A stretch of DNA of 64,000 nucleotides from Ananas comosus (Eukaryota > Streptophyta > Magnoliopsida > Poales > Bromeliaceae), in the NCBI RefSeq assembly GCF_001540865.1, contig NC_033641.1, positions 6,778,128 through 6,842,127 on the forward strand, in the 5' to 3' direction. The notes beneath the pieces are model-generated. The model saw nothing but the letters and a program-made list of their open reading frames with translations, was not told the DNA's origin and did not search any database. The first letter of the stretch is position 1. The number at the start of each line of letters is the position of its first letter. The position numbers and the translations under genes were made by a program. Positions 32,771 through 45,688 of the stretch are shown here, piece by piece.

Positions 32771-35700
32771 TGAGCACCACACTCCTCACCTCCCCCGCAT
32801 CCATTCCTGGCCTGCGCGCACCACACCGTGATGCCGGAAGCCGGCCGGAGCAAGCTTGCTCCGGCCAAGCCCGAAATAGGGCTATTCCTTGTTCCGAGCT
32901 TTCCGAGCCTCCCCGATCTCTATGGAAGGGAGCACGATGATCGTGGCAAATTGCTGATCATCGTGCTCACCTTAGTTCTGTCGAGGAGACTCCGTTCCGC
33001 TGTTTCGGCATTGTCGACCCTGTAGATCCTTTTTGGCTGCTGTTGCGGGTTTGAACGCACTTTGCCGGTGATCTGAGGCTGTTCCGATGCCTCTGGAGGT
33101 GAGCACGGTGATCGTGGATCAGTGCTGATCACAGTGCTCACCTTATTTTGGATCAGCGGATGTCGTATCGTTCTGTTTGGTGCGTTTTTCCCCGACTGCG
33201 CGATGTTCGCAGAATTTTCAGGTTGCTCCCGCGCTTCCCACAGTGAGCTGTTGCGCTCCAGACCATGAACACGGCCTCCAGCACGTCGAGACCTGTCAGT
33301 ACGTGTCTCGGCGGAACTTAGAAGTCCTCAGTTTGTGAGAACGAGTCATAGAAGTCGCCCGATTTACATAAAATGATGGATTTTATGTAAACATAGGGAC
33401 TTTTATGCATTTGTACACCTTGTGGCTACTGTGCGCAGTGTGTTGGTGTGTGTGGTGACCTTCGGACTGATTGTCCATGATCTAATAGCTTTTGCGGAAA
33501 TCGAAAAGTCGATTCCGGGTTGTTTTTCGACGAAATTTGCCGAAAGAACGCGGTTTCGGTTCAAATTTCTTCCGACGTGGTTTGATTATCCTGTAAATTA
33601 TCGCTGAGCCTTGTTGGCCGGTCACCATCATCATTTTATGGGTTCAGTGATGATGGGTGAGCGACGGTGGGTTCCGGTGTCGAAATAGACACTTTCGGAA
33701 ATCCGGATTCGTACAATTATCCGGCGATAATTGTGTAGTGGTGTTATCTTGTGTTTGCTGTGAAAACATCCAAATCGGAGTGTTTAGGGGTAGCAGGTGA
33801 CTCGTGGCACGAGTCGGTGAGTTTCGGGACACTTAGTGGGTCCCGACGGCGTCCCGCTGTGATTTTCGGGACTTCCAGTAAGTTACGATGATCGGTTTTG
33901 GAAAACCGATTCGGGGATCTGTGTGGGGGTTTGTGAGATAGTATACTTCAGGTGAGTAGGTTGGTTACTGACCCGTTGGATATTCGTAGGTCCGGTCGAC
34001 TTGTGCGTACCCAGTGTTTCGACGCGACAGTGACACATGGGTGCTTTGAGCTGGTAGTCGGTGAGATCGTTTCACCCTTCCTCTGTTCTTTCATTCAGTA
34101 TCGTAGTCTCTACATGTCAGTTGTTTATTTATCGTTGCTTATCGTATTCCGTTGATTGCATTTGTATAGTTGTGGATAGACATGTCACTACTACAGATAT
34201 AAGATTTAGTGGCGACAAATGTCGCCACCAAAGCCAAAATTGTCGCCACGAAAAATATTTTGGCGGCGACAATTCGTCGCCGCATGCCGCCGCCTATAAC
34301 CCCGTCGGTAAAACTATTTGGTGGCGACAAAATGTTGCCGCTGAAAGTTAGATAATTAGCGGCGACAACCTGTCGCCGCGAAAAATTAGAGAATTAGTGG
34401 CGACATGATGTCGCCGCTAAAAGTTAGAAAATTTAGATAATTAATGGCGACATTTTATCACTGCTAAATATTTGGAGCCGACAATTTATCGCCACTAAAA
34501 GTTAGATAATTACCTACGGGGCCTAGTTATATGGTGGCGACTATTGTCGCCACTATTTTTCTGATCGAAAATTATTTTTTGAGAAAAAATAATTGGTAGT
34601 AATAGATATTATTGATTTAATATAAATTGCTAAAAATAATCTATAATTATAATAATTTCTCATTCTTAAATTTTAACCTTTAATTTCAATTTAATCCTCT
34701 CAGAACAAAATTAAACCCAAACACTATGGCTCAAACACCTTAGAACCAATATATATTAAATCTAATTGAATCTCTATAAGTATTTAATCATAAAATAAAT
34801 CCACACAAATAAGTAAGACTGAATCAAACTTTAAATGTAAAAAAGTGCATAAATAATCATATAAGGCAAATAAAAAAGACTGAATCAAACTTTAAATGTT
34901 AGAGTATCATTGCATTGTCACCTAATACACCCAACACAACCAAAAAACAAAACACAATAATAGTGTTTTTGTCATTTCTACATGCTATTAAATGTAAAGT
35001 TTTCAAAATATGTCAAGTTTACTTAAACTTGATTCAATACATCGTCAAAATACTGCTAAAATTTTTCTCGCCACCACCTCTTATAAATCTGCAAATAAAA
35101 ATAAAGAAAAATTAGCAAGTCCTCCAACAATTAAACCTGCAACAGAAAAGTGACAAGCTTACCATCTTTTCCACTATAAGCAACATTCAAGATTAATTCA
35201 GAAGCCTAGTTACTTGACAACAGTATTGCACAAATACAAAAAATGGAAAGTACCTCAAGCAGGGTAACCTAAAAATTCTAAATTATGAAACTTAATCCAA
35301 ATAATAACTATTATTCCTGCATTTTTCTACTTAAAAAATGCATCATCAAACAACACTGCACCTTGAATCGCCACTTATAGTTAGGACAAGTCATTGAACA
35401 GAGCTAATGGAATTGTAGTGGGTTCCATCAGACAACTTTACCTTTACCGTCTACATTTATCTTGTGCTTCCAGTTATATGGAGACTCTTTTCATAAGTAA
35501 CGAATAGTTCCTAAGTTGTGCCAGTTGTGATCTGGAGTAATGATTCTCTTAAGCATCTTTCCACGCCGAAAATTTTTTCGGAAAAAAAGGTCAGCTTAGA
35601 AACAAAAAGAGGAGCTTGCAGTTCATTGTCTTTCTTGTCCCAAGAATCATCATGCACTACCTACAAAAGAGAAAAAGAATAAAAGTTAAAACAATGTAAA

Positions 35701-36455
35701 CGTAAATCATGCAAATAGATTTTGAATAATAAAGCAAATAAGCAACTCATAAAAATCCCTGATGATTTCATACATCTCATCAGCACTCTCATATTCAAAT
35801 AGTTTAGAATTCATTCGCATCAAAAAGATTAAGAATGCCTAACAAGTATTTAAACATACAGGAACTGAATTGGAAATTCTTTTTATTAATAAAAAGGACA
35901 AACTTTTTGCAACTTGACAAAGAGTTCATTAGCGTTTAACATCAAAGTCAAAATCAAGAGGACAAATCAAAAAAGCAAAGATAGAAAAAATTACAGTGTT
36001 TAACATCAAAATTAAAAGCCCAACTAGCTCGAGCTCAGGTCTGTTGAGATCCAAATCTTAACCTGCCTTAAAAATGGAGCTTCGACACGAAAACAAACTA
36101 AGTTGGAACAAATGGCTGAAGTGAAAACTTTCTACAAGTTCAGGGACTAGATTACTTGAGTATATACAGTGAGAACTGAAGTGAAGTTCTCCACGAATTG
36201 TCATGCAAAAATTTATACGTGAGAACCGCATGATGCTAACGAAACAACAGAGGTTAGAGACGCAAGAGTCAAATCAGTATGATGAACAATCATTCTGTAT
36301 TCCATCGTTCAAAACAAGAACATAACATGTTGTTTTTCATTTTGGGAAATTAACAAAGAAAAATATTTTTGCCCACATTAAAAAAGTGGTAATAAAAGTT
36401 AGACCTTCCAAAGGCTTGTCGAAGTTGTTGAAGCACATAATTGTCAGTTTCTAGG

Positions 36456-36542
36456 CTACTGCTGACCTTCAACTGCAGAAGCACTCGTCGCCGATGTTTT
36501 TGGTGCTTCTGATTCAGCGCAAGCCCTCAATACCGCCTCATT
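36456..36542 (-). CDS. Possible terminal exon inside the CACTA element
   Basis: 28 codons and a TAG on minus, directly after a CTATTGCAG acceptor. Reads N-E-A-V-L-R-A-C-A-E-S-E-A-P-K-T-S-A. Unidentified; it could be the end of a TNP1-like or captured gene read from the right end. No neighbouring exon proven. Confidence 0.3.
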   Translation of the reverse strand, partial: NEAVLRACAESEAPKTSATSASAVEGQQ

Positions 36543-38443
36543 CTGCAATAGTTTGTTGCACATTTAAGTTCATAGATTATTATAATTTGAAGACAATTTT
36601 CCAAAATTACACATCATGAAATCACTGCTGCACAACGAAAAGTGGTCAAAAAATGTAAAAGGAACGGAGAGAAAAAGTAGGAGGCAGCTCTGTTAGTAGG
36701 CAATTTTGTCGTTGGTTACGAGGTTGTCAAATTCAATTGGTGATATCCTATTCTATTCCTTAATGTCTTACACCTAACTTTAGTCGCATACCTACCCAAA
36801 GTAAATGGGCATCAGCGATTGTTAATTTGTGACTTATTAAGTAACGTGATGATTATATGGCTTGGTTTCTTGACCTCTTTTCTAGTACTTGCCACCAACC
36901 TGTATACTGTACTAATTAACATGTAACAAATAGTTGGTGGAGATAGTAAGGCTCCAGCTGACAATAAGTGTACTGGCTTCAACTAAATCATTTCCTCTGC
37001 TTTTGCAAAATGGAAAGAGCGTCCATTTGTAGAGCTCTGGAGTTATCACTCGTGGAAGCTTAGTAGTTCCATTACAACTTATTAAATGCAGCTTCAGTAA
37101 AAGTTACACAACAAATCATTTTACTAGAAGCAAAAAAGAGTTAGAAAATTAAAATGGTATCAGTAAACCACAACCAGAATCAAGCATTGGGGATGATATT
37201 ATATATGAAGAATGGACATAGCAATCAGAATGACAAAGTGCTTGTCTAATGTATTCATGACATAACCTTTAAATGGAAGAGCTCACAAGGTGACCACAAG
37301 ACCAACATAGTTCTATGGTTCTAGATAAGGGGCAGTTAGAAACTCTTCAATTATAAGAACAGTTTACAATTTGACAACTTAACTAAGAAAACTATCAATA
37401 TGATGGACGGGCAGAGCTACTACAGAAAAAATAAAGGAATTACTATCCAGCTTCAGCACGTCCAACAACACTGCAGGAAGGGATAAAGAGGAAACTCAGT
37501 GAATTCTGGTAAAAAATACCACAGAGCAAAATGGTCTGCAAATCTATCTAATTTAGATATAAAATCTAATTAATTTCAATAAATGAATGGAGTATTAAGT
37601 AAAATTCAGAGAAGCAACAACATGGATATTAACAAAACTTTGTTCAGTAAATAGACTTGGTAATTACAAATTCACTATCGCCAAAATTTAGAACTGATTT
37701 GTAATATAATCAATAGAAGTTCCAACTATAGCAGTAAACGAGCCAAAAGCCTGGGATAAAGAGACATGATGAATGTAAGTTCCCATCCAATAAAGCAAGA
37801 ACTTCATATAGTGAGCAACCAATACATCAAGCAATCTATTCTAGTTGCAAACAACCCTTAAGTATTAAACTTCCCCTCATTTGTCCAGGTCAATCTTGTC
37901 TATATCAAATACATTTCAGACCATGAAGAAAAATTATCCATCTCCCTTCTGCTTCACCATTCCCTTTATTTCCTTATTGCCAAATAACAGAACGCAAAAG
38001 TATCAGGAATTTTACAACATCAATCACAGGAAATTTAGATATCTAATTTTTCTTAATATATAAAATTTCTTTTTTCCCCCATTTACTTGGTAATCTGTAA
38101 GTCCAAAACACAATAAAATTATAGTGCAAATTATCAAAGATGTCCAGTAATTGCTCCCAATTAATATCATGTTATCATTCAAGAACTCTTGTCCTATGCA
38201 TTGTGGCAAATACACAATTAATTAGTAAAGAGAGAAATTACTCAAAAAATTACGATAGGGATGGCAACGGCTGCTGCGGCGATGACTGAGAGACAATGAA
38301 GCATCCACATGAACTAGCGACCGAGAGGCAACGGGTGAAACAAGCTGCGAGCTAACAAAGGGCGTAGAGTGCAGGGTGACAAGCTGCGAGCTAACAAGCT
38401 GCGAGCATCCACCGCCGTCGGGAAGATATCAAGGATGAGCGAT

Positions 38444-38790
38444 CTAGGGTTTGTGGCACGCACCTTTGAAGATGAGCTTCTGGCCACGGGGGAGGATGTT
38501 GGTAAGGGGTTGGATTAGGGTTTTGAGGTCAACCTCAAAGGCGGTTCCACCTGCGGGTTTGGCTAGAAGACGGGTACCTGCGGCTTCTAGCCGCAGGGGA
38601 GGACGAGGCGGTGCGCGTTTGCCCACGGCGAGGGAGGATGTTGGTGAGGGGTTGGAAGCCGCTCGTGGGGGTGCTGGAGGACGAGGCGGCGCAGCTATGG
38701 AAGCTCCCGATGAAGACCACAGTGGCGAGGCAAAAGGGACGAAGATGGGTAAACTTGCAGAGAGAGAGAGAGAAAGAGTAATAGGCAATG
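38444..38790 (-). other. GC-rich block near the right end of the CACTA
   Basis: A CpG-rich island in an AT-rich element, with a 114-codon minus frame (A/P/R-rich) and a 120-codon plus frame. GGAGGATGTTGGT plus AGGGGTTGG occurs twice about 145 bp apart. Position fits the promoter and first exon of an element-borne gene on minus, or a captured host GC-rich exon. Not identifiable. Confidence 0.3.
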
Positions 38791-40617
38791 TAAAATTTTA
38801 TTTACAGCTGTAATTTTATTAAAATTTTTTTTATGTTAAAAGACAATAAAGTCCCTAGGCCTTATGTAATAGATGTTAAATAAGTGAGGGTAAAATTGTC
38901 ATTCTGAAGGAATGGGTTGGTGAGTGGCGAAAAAAAGAGAGGGAAGTTCTGGCGCGCTTCATAAGGATATATCGCGGCGACACCTTGTCGCCACCATTTT
39001 CTACGCAATGGCGGCGATAAATAAATGTCGCCACCATTTCCTAAGAATCAGTGGCGACAAATAAATGTCGCCGCCATTTCCCAAGAATCGGCGGCGACGA
39101 AAAAATGTCGCCGCCATTTCCTATGAATCGGCGGCGACAAATAAATGTCGCCACCATATTAAATACATTGGTGGCGACAGTGCTTGTCGCCACCAAAAAG
39201 TCGCCACTAAATATCCCTTTTGTTGTAGTGTGTAGAGCAAGCTTGCATTCGTATATTGCATCTCTGTGGACCTTGGGTCCAGGCAACACATCGACTCTCT
39301 TGTCTTGTGTTTTGATCTGGTTGATCGTGGTTCGGTGTTGTACGCCCTTGCACCTGGCTTCGGCCAGGGTACCGGTCTCTTTTTGCCGGTTTTTGTTTTG
39401 AGCATACCAGTATAATTTAGTCACAGCACTGTGTATTCTAGACACCAGGTTGGTTTGGCCACCATCCAAAGGGTGTACGTATCCGGATAGGTCGTCGGTG
39501 ACGTATGAATAAGTTTACAGTGTTTGCTCTATGACAGGCAACGCTTGAAGTCTGTGGACCAATATAGCAGTATCAGATTGGGTTTGGTTTTAGACTATTC
39601 ACCTTTGAGGCATCTGATCAGTTGAGTTTTTGGTTACAGTAATAGTTTCATTCTTGCTCAGTTATTATCCTGTTTCTATTACTACTGTAGTTGCTCTTAT
39701 ATCACATCATATTCATATATGTAGTTCTGTTTCATATCAGCATATATATACTTGTTTATCTATCTCCTTTGGTTTCCGGTGATTACGGCTTGCCTTCGTG
39801 GCTCTGTCGTACCCACTGGAAAACCATGGTTGCGGTTTCTCACCCCCAAATTCCCCAGGTGATTCGGGCTTGGAGTTGGCACTTGGGCTCGACGAGAGGA
39901 CGATCTAGCTAGTCTGGTATAGCGACCGTCACCCTGGTTACTTCATTCCTGCTTTTAGTAGTTTAAATAAATGGTTCAGTTAGATAATCCTTTGATTGCT
40001 TGAATGTTGTGAACTGGTTTTAGTTGTGGATGTTTTCGTTATTTATGGTTGTGATTGTGGATCTGAGATTGGAGTTTATGGATTCATGGTTCTAGTTTTA
40101 TGGTTTTTGGTCCTTGGATTTGCGTATTTTACGGATTTATACATCGTGGATTTCTACCCCTCAAGGTAGCTGGTTTTCAAAATAAAGTTTCCGTGTGAAA
40201 AACAGTTTTCAAAAGGTTTTCGAATGGTTTTCATGAATGAATGAATTAGATTTTAAAAATAAAGCTTCCGGGTGGGGAGCACTTTTAAATAGGATGATTG
40301 TTGTACTGTGTATTGCATCATCCAGCGCCTAAGGAGTGCTTAGAGGCATGCATCATCTCTAAGGATTGTTAGCTATATGAAAATGCATATCATGAATTGG
40401 TTGTTGATTGGTAATTGTAGATTGTAGTTGAGATCCTGTTGTATCGTTGGTACGCCGTGCAAATACAAAGGAGACTCTGTCTGAGTGGACGGAGGAACTT
40501 TGTATTTGTGGCGGATCTGTACATCGCCTGGGCCAGGTTGAAAAAAAAAAAAAAAAGGCACGTCTTCCGCAACTCTGTTTTCAAAATGGCTTTTAAAATC
40601 GGCCCCGGGGCGTGACA

Positions 40618-41830
40618 GTTCGGGTGGTCGCGCGAGAGTTTAGGCTGAACCGGGTCACGAGTGCCGTGGGAGGCCGATTGCAATTGACTACGAGCAATCG
40701 GAGAGTAAGTTAAGGTGGGTTGTGTTTACCGAAGCGATTAGGTCGCCCCGCATGTCAAAGCGGAATATGAATTTTTGTTGATGCATATGTATGTACATAC
40801 GGGCATGTTAGCATTATGTACATGTATGCTAGTGGGTAGAATACATGCTAGTGATAATTGCATAATAATGTACTGGAAAGTACATGCTAATAAGTAGATG
40901 CAAGTGATATGTATGTGTGCATTAGAATGTATGCTAGGTGCATGTAACATTATGTGAGCATGTTAGATAAGATGCATGTGCATATGGACTCGATATGACA
41001 AATAGAATGTCAAGTAGATCGAGTGGCATTAACCTAGTGTTAATAAATATAGGTCGGACATAGATGACATTGAACCTAGTGTTAGTAAACATAGGTTGTA
41101 TTGAACCTAGTGTCATGGACATAGGTTGGATAAGAATGACATACGAACCTAGTATTGATAAACATAGGTCGGGTATGAACCTAGTGTTGTTGAACCTAGG
41201 GTGAATCATGAGTGGCATCTAACCTAGTGTTAAAGAACATAGGTTGAGAATGAACCTAGAGTTATCTAAACCTAAGTGTGAGGCATTAACCTAGTGTCGT
41301 GAATATAGGTTGTAAATTGGACCTAGAGTTAAAGTAAATCTAGGTTATGTGATTGAGGTATTAAACCTAGAGTTAGTTGGACCTAGGGTGGAAAGTGCAT
41401 TGGACCTGGTTAGGTCGATAATATAGGGTTTGAGACCAACCCTTGAGTTATGTGAAGTGGATTCCAGAATCCCGAGACTTGTGAGCTCAATAGTTCTTGA
41501 CCGCGGGTGTATGTGGCATGTTCCTCTCCGACCGGAAAAACTTCGAGGATTGTGACTAAGCAAGAACGGAGAGCGCTAGGGTGTATGTGGCATGTTCCTC
41601 TCCCTATCGGGGATCTCGGCTGCGGGTGTATACGGCATGTTCCTCTCCCACCGGGGGATCCCTGACAGCGGTGCACGGACCTTCGGGCAGACCGTTGGGC
41701 GATGTAGTTCTTGGCTTGCAAGCTGAGGTGCATGTGAGAGTTCCTTCACCTCAAGCCAGGCAGAGCGCGGATTATCCGCAGTTGATTGACTCGAGGCCGA
41801 GTCGGGTGGCTAGCTGGAATAAGGTAGATA
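40618..41830 (+). mobile_element. Second long-LTR fragment with tandem CCTAG...TAGG units
   Basis: Its first 253 bases repeat 31,088-31,340 with no indel. It then continues where that copy turns back on itself. Carries a tandem block at 41,031-41,405 and three copies of GTGTATGTGGCATGTTCCTC-like sequence (41,510-41,650). No terminal TGACA end: it is cut off near 41,830-41,950, where the sequence switches to the antisense element. Confidence 0.5.
41031..41405 (+). repeat. Degenerate tandem repeat of AACCTAGTGTTA-n-CATAGGTT
   Basis: At least nine units of irregular 35-60 bp spacing. Each unit is a small hairpin, because AACCTA and TAGGTT are complementary. Confidence 0.75.
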
Positions 41831-42604
41831 GAACCTTGAGGGCTAGTGGTAAATGTGATAAATCTAAGGTAATAGAGACCTTAGAAGCGAGTGGGACTTT
41901 AGTTAAACAAATAACTAAATCCACAGTTAACAGTTATTAATAAACAACAAGTAACAAACTAAACTAAGCCATGTGGATCTGAAACATAAAGCCAATCTAA
42001 CTAAACAGAGATACATAGTAATAAAAGTCAATGATGGATAACTCTGGGCACAACTATCTAGTACCGTTCTCACGCGTCGTCCCGATCCTCACCGCTGGTG
42101 TCACTTGAAAAATGGTAGTGAGTGAGAATATGTAAACATGTCTCTCTTTCTAGTGGGTACCGCAAGCCAACAAAGGCGAGCTATATTTACCGGTAAAATC
42201 ATGAACAGATATCATAAGTAATGCAGTAATAGTGCTGAAAGAAAAATAACTGTAAAGAGAAATACAACTAACCTCTACTGTAATGTACAACAGAATGCAA
42301 GTATATATTCATCAACCTCACAGATCATCCAAAAATACCCAATCAAATCCGTCAAGTTAGTCTAAAGACCTAAAGCAATGCCACATCATACTCAACCACC
42401 TGGCATATAATCGTAGCAACAGGCCGCTTGGGCTCACAGGTCTGAAATACGACCACTTTTTCGAAAAGGAACACCCTCCTATGGTGGATCAGACCGCTGG
42501 TGTACGTAAAATGTACATTGAGTTGTGGCGATCGATGCAATATGTTCAATAGCCAATCGTCAATAAATAGCCGAGAGAAATTCCACAAGAAGTCGCTAAC
42601 CAAT

Positions 42605-42840
42605 TAGGTCAATCTCAGAGTGTTACCGACCATAAGTTCAACTAATACCAAGTCATGTGATATGCCACTAGAAGTGTCACAGACCACAAGGTCAATGAAT
42701 GTCAAATCATGTGATATACAAATAGGAGTTTCACCGACCACAAGGTCAAGTAATGTCATATCATGCAGTATACATCTAGGAGTGTCACCAACCATAAGGT
42801 CAACTAATGTCAAGTCATCTGCTATAATCATGCAATAGAT
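42605..42840. repeat. Four-copy tandem repeat, unit about 57 bp
   Basis: GACCACAAGGTCAA and TGTCA-ATCATG recur four times. Unit length is a multiple of three, so the minus strand stays open (85 codons), but this is no evidence of a gene. Confidence 0.85.
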
Positions 42841-44733
42841 AACTCGATCACAAGGGAGCACCGCTCTACCACTAAATCAAGATAATATGAAATAGGAGTA
42901 AGTGTAGAGCAACAAGCTACAAAGTCAAGTGGTATACGAAAGCTCAATAGTATAAAGTAAATAAAAGGAGATAATAGGGACAGAAGTCGCCAAGCATGCA
43001 CCGCTTTGTCGACTTCGGATTGAAGCATTCACCTCTACTGTACAATAAAACCGGGTCGTCGACCCTTTACTGATGCTTTCCGCTATCATCCGAATCTATG
43101 CACAATCCCACACAAAGCCGTAATTAGCCCAAAATTGCTAATTACCCAAAAGCCTAGGACTCTAAGTGAGTCTAACCATTGAACAATCGGATTTTCGTAT
43201 TCCGATCGACAGTCAAAGAAAGATCGCTCGATTGTCGCACCGACTTGTCAGAATGTCATCCCAACTCACAAGGTGTTTCGAAACAAGTCCTACATATCAT
43301 ACCTCTCCCACTATCCCAACACATCATATTAATGCTATTGGGGCAGCCGCACGAGTAGAGCGCCAAAACGAAAAATCGGAATCTCGAAAATCATCAGTTT
43401 GGCTTCTAGGGTGCCCATTTCGGCACCAGAACCACCTACAGCCTTCTTGCTGCAAGTAGAGGGGTCAAAACTCGCCCTAACACTAACCAATAAGGCTTCT
43501 ACCCTACTGCAAATAGAAGCAACCTGCGCGACATAAAATTGCGCACAAAATCGCTAGATTTTCGCATTTCGGGGTTTCGTTAAGCCCCGAAGTGTTCCAA
43601 AACACTCCGAAGGTCAATTAAATCTCCTTGCCATCTTGAAACACTCACTTTTGGATGTCAAGACAGCTGTTTACCAAGTGGTACGATCTAGAGGCGAATT
43701 TCCAAAAATCCACCGTACCGAGTTCCCGAAAATCATTTTAGCTCCGGAACCCACCTAGGGCCCATCGCCGGTCCGTGTTTCGCACCAGCAAGGCCCCAGC
43801 TAGCCAACGAGGCTACTCTACTGCTACAACCAGCAGCCAATCCCGCTCCACAAAAATGGGCCAAAATCGCATGTGATATTCACTTAAACAACCATTTTTA
43901 TGTGCCAAATGCCACAAAATCTAAATTTAGGGATTCCCAAGCCTCGAACATCAAGTTCAAACATCTTAAACCTGAATCATGCTTATTGGGATAGCCACAA
44001 TGCAAAAAGCGTCGTTGCAGCATTCCACCGAACACTCAGCGCATGATAAATAACATACTAACACAGTGTTTTGAGCCATACCGCAGATTCCACGACTTCA
44101 AAATCCAAATGAAGATATGGTCCAGAAGAGCTCGACATTCCGGACACTGTGCTCGCTGTTCAGAGCGAATCCGAGCACCGAGGAGTGCATCGAGGCAAGT
44201 TGTCCGCTGAGCCAAAAGTCCTTCGGGGAGCGACATCGTCTAATCAGCAAATAAGTACCAATCAAACCCTGACAAAGATGAGCATGGCAATGTATGAGTG
44301 CCTCACAAGGCCGTGCTCACCTGTTGGATGGTCACCGACAGCCTGGGTAGCCGAAAAAAGAGGTGGGGGCCAAACCCAGCCCTACCCGAACGCAACAATG
44401 AGCATCAAGGGCTACTATGTACCTGCTAGCATCAGCATGGTACGGAGGCGGCAAGCGCCGGCTAGGAGGAGTCCATACTGACATAGGGGAGGCTGGGACA
44501 ATAGGTTCCACGGCCAGAGGGGCCTGCGGCGGAAGTGGTGCAATAGCAATGCCGGTTGCAAAGTGCAGCCGACCCTCAAGTCTAAAGAAGTCCGCGTGGT
44601 TTCGAGCATCAAGAGGGTAGGGGCAGCCATGGCGGTGATAGTGAGGACGGCCATGGCGGTGCTGGTGAGGTTCACTTGAGCCACCCGTGAACCAGCGGGG
44701 CAACAGCGATGGCGACGGCGACCGTGCCCAACT

Positions 44734-44734
<1 letters not shown>

Positions 44735-44768
<34 letters not shown>
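44735..44768. repeat. (GA)n microsatellite
   Basis: About 17 uninterrupted GA units in the LTR leader. Confidence 0.95.
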
Positions 44769-44770
<2 letters not shown>

Positions 44771-44902
44771 ACGTGAAGAAGATCACGCCGCCCACCTCGC
44801 TGACCGGATAGGCAGCTGGCGGCGGCGCTGGTCCTAGAGGGGCCTAAGGTTAGGGTTCCAAGCCCCTCCCCCCTCCTCTCATCTCTCTCAATATAAAACA
44901 TG

Positions 44903-44905
<3 letters not shown>

Positions 44906-44956
<51 letters not shown>
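44906..44956. repeat. (AC)n microsatellite
   Basis: About 25 uninterrupted AC units. Confidence 0.95.
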
Positions 44957-44958
<2 letters not shown>

Positions 44959-45688
44959 GGTTTATAGAAAAACTACATGAAAGCCCCTCATTTTTTCCAT
45001 ATTCAAACACCCTACCAGAGCGCGCAATTTGCACAATAACCCTTCCGATGCCATTCCAAGTGTTTTGGTACACGAAGTATCGTGCTCCAATCAAAAGACC
45101 TCTCAATCTCCAATTCTCTCCCAAACTTCGTACCTATGCTATTTTGCACAGGTAACCCCAAAATCTACAAAATTTGAGTCGCTCAATCCTCTCCAAGTCT
45201 AGTTTCACCTGGATCCATTCGCTCGCTAAAACTGTAAAATTTCTTACATAAAATGATAACTCATATGTGAAATGCTCCAAATTTGTACTTTACAAAAACT
45301 GCAACATAATCCTTTGAGTTTCTTGCCAAAAACTCACTGGTGCATGCATCATGCCAAGTGGCACCTTTTCATGAATTTTCAAGCAAAACGGAATACCAAA
45401 AAATTCTAAAAAGTAAAAACATCAGATAACAAAAGGCCAATCTCAATAAAAGCATATTTGCTCAAAAATTGTGTGTCAAACGTAAAATTAGATAGTGCCA
45501 TCACCTCCGGCACATCTGAACCATCGAAAACGAAGTCCGATTCATGTCTGAAGCCATCCTCAAGCCAAGCTTGCAGGTTACTACTTATTTAAGTGAATAG
45601 TATCAGTCACTATACACCTTTAATGAAAACTCTTTTTTAACCAAAAATTAAACCAGTAATTTCAAAATTAAAATATATATAAAAATAC

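Larger units (their letters stand above)
34186..39230. mobile_element. Non-autonomous CACTA (En/Spm-type) transposon, TSD TGT
   Basis: Ends CACTACTACAG (34,186) and TGTTGTAGTG (ending 39,230) are the CACTA terminal inverted repeats, with a TGT duplication (34,183-34,185, 39,231-39,233). Both subterminal zones (34,200-34,560 and 38,960-39,215) are packed with GGCGACA/TGTCGCC, the kind of short repeats that CACTA transposases bind (family knowledge). At 5,045 bp with no recognisable TNP2-type transposase it is probably non-autonomous. It is inserted in a long LTR. Confidence 0.95.
31380..40617 (+). mobile_element. Long LTR, about 4.2 kb, split by a CACTA transposon
   Basis: Right end CGGGGCGTGACA at 40,617 matches the ends of the solo LTRs at 27,073 and 46,288 (antisense). 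Contains a GC-rich leader (32,100-32,770), GGTGAGCAC donor-like sites (about 32,770, 33,095), and TACCCACTGGA at 39,810. The two parts are 31,380-34,185 and 39,231-40,617. No gag or pol found. The left end is uncertain. Confidence 0.55.
41900..45688 (-). mobile_element. Antisense long-LTR fragment of the same superfamily
   Basis: On minus it has the leader ending CCAACAGGTGAGCAC (about 44,320), a GC-rich block, (AG)n, and TACCCACTAG (42,150-42,160). These are the modules of the + copy at 31-40.6 kb. The CACTTAA...TAGTAACCT segment near 45,580 matches about 31,516. It lacks the GGCGTGACA end, so its left boundary is broken. Its right side is occupied by Copia-2. Confidence 0.5.

Noticed and set aside
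32095..32868. 257-codon minus ORF and overlapping 215-codon plus ORF
   Set aside because: Both are by-products of a stop-poor GC-rich block, of low complexity, with no recognisable domain, lying in the leader of a long LTR.
38451..38813. 120-codon plus ORF in the CACTA element
   Set aside because: Arg/Gly/Ala-rich translation of a GC island. The opposite frame is equally open, and no domain is recognised.
42604..42861. 85-codon minus ORF with repeated peptide
   Set aside because: The peptide repeat follows from a 57-bp DNA tandem repeat inside an LTR. No start context or homologue.
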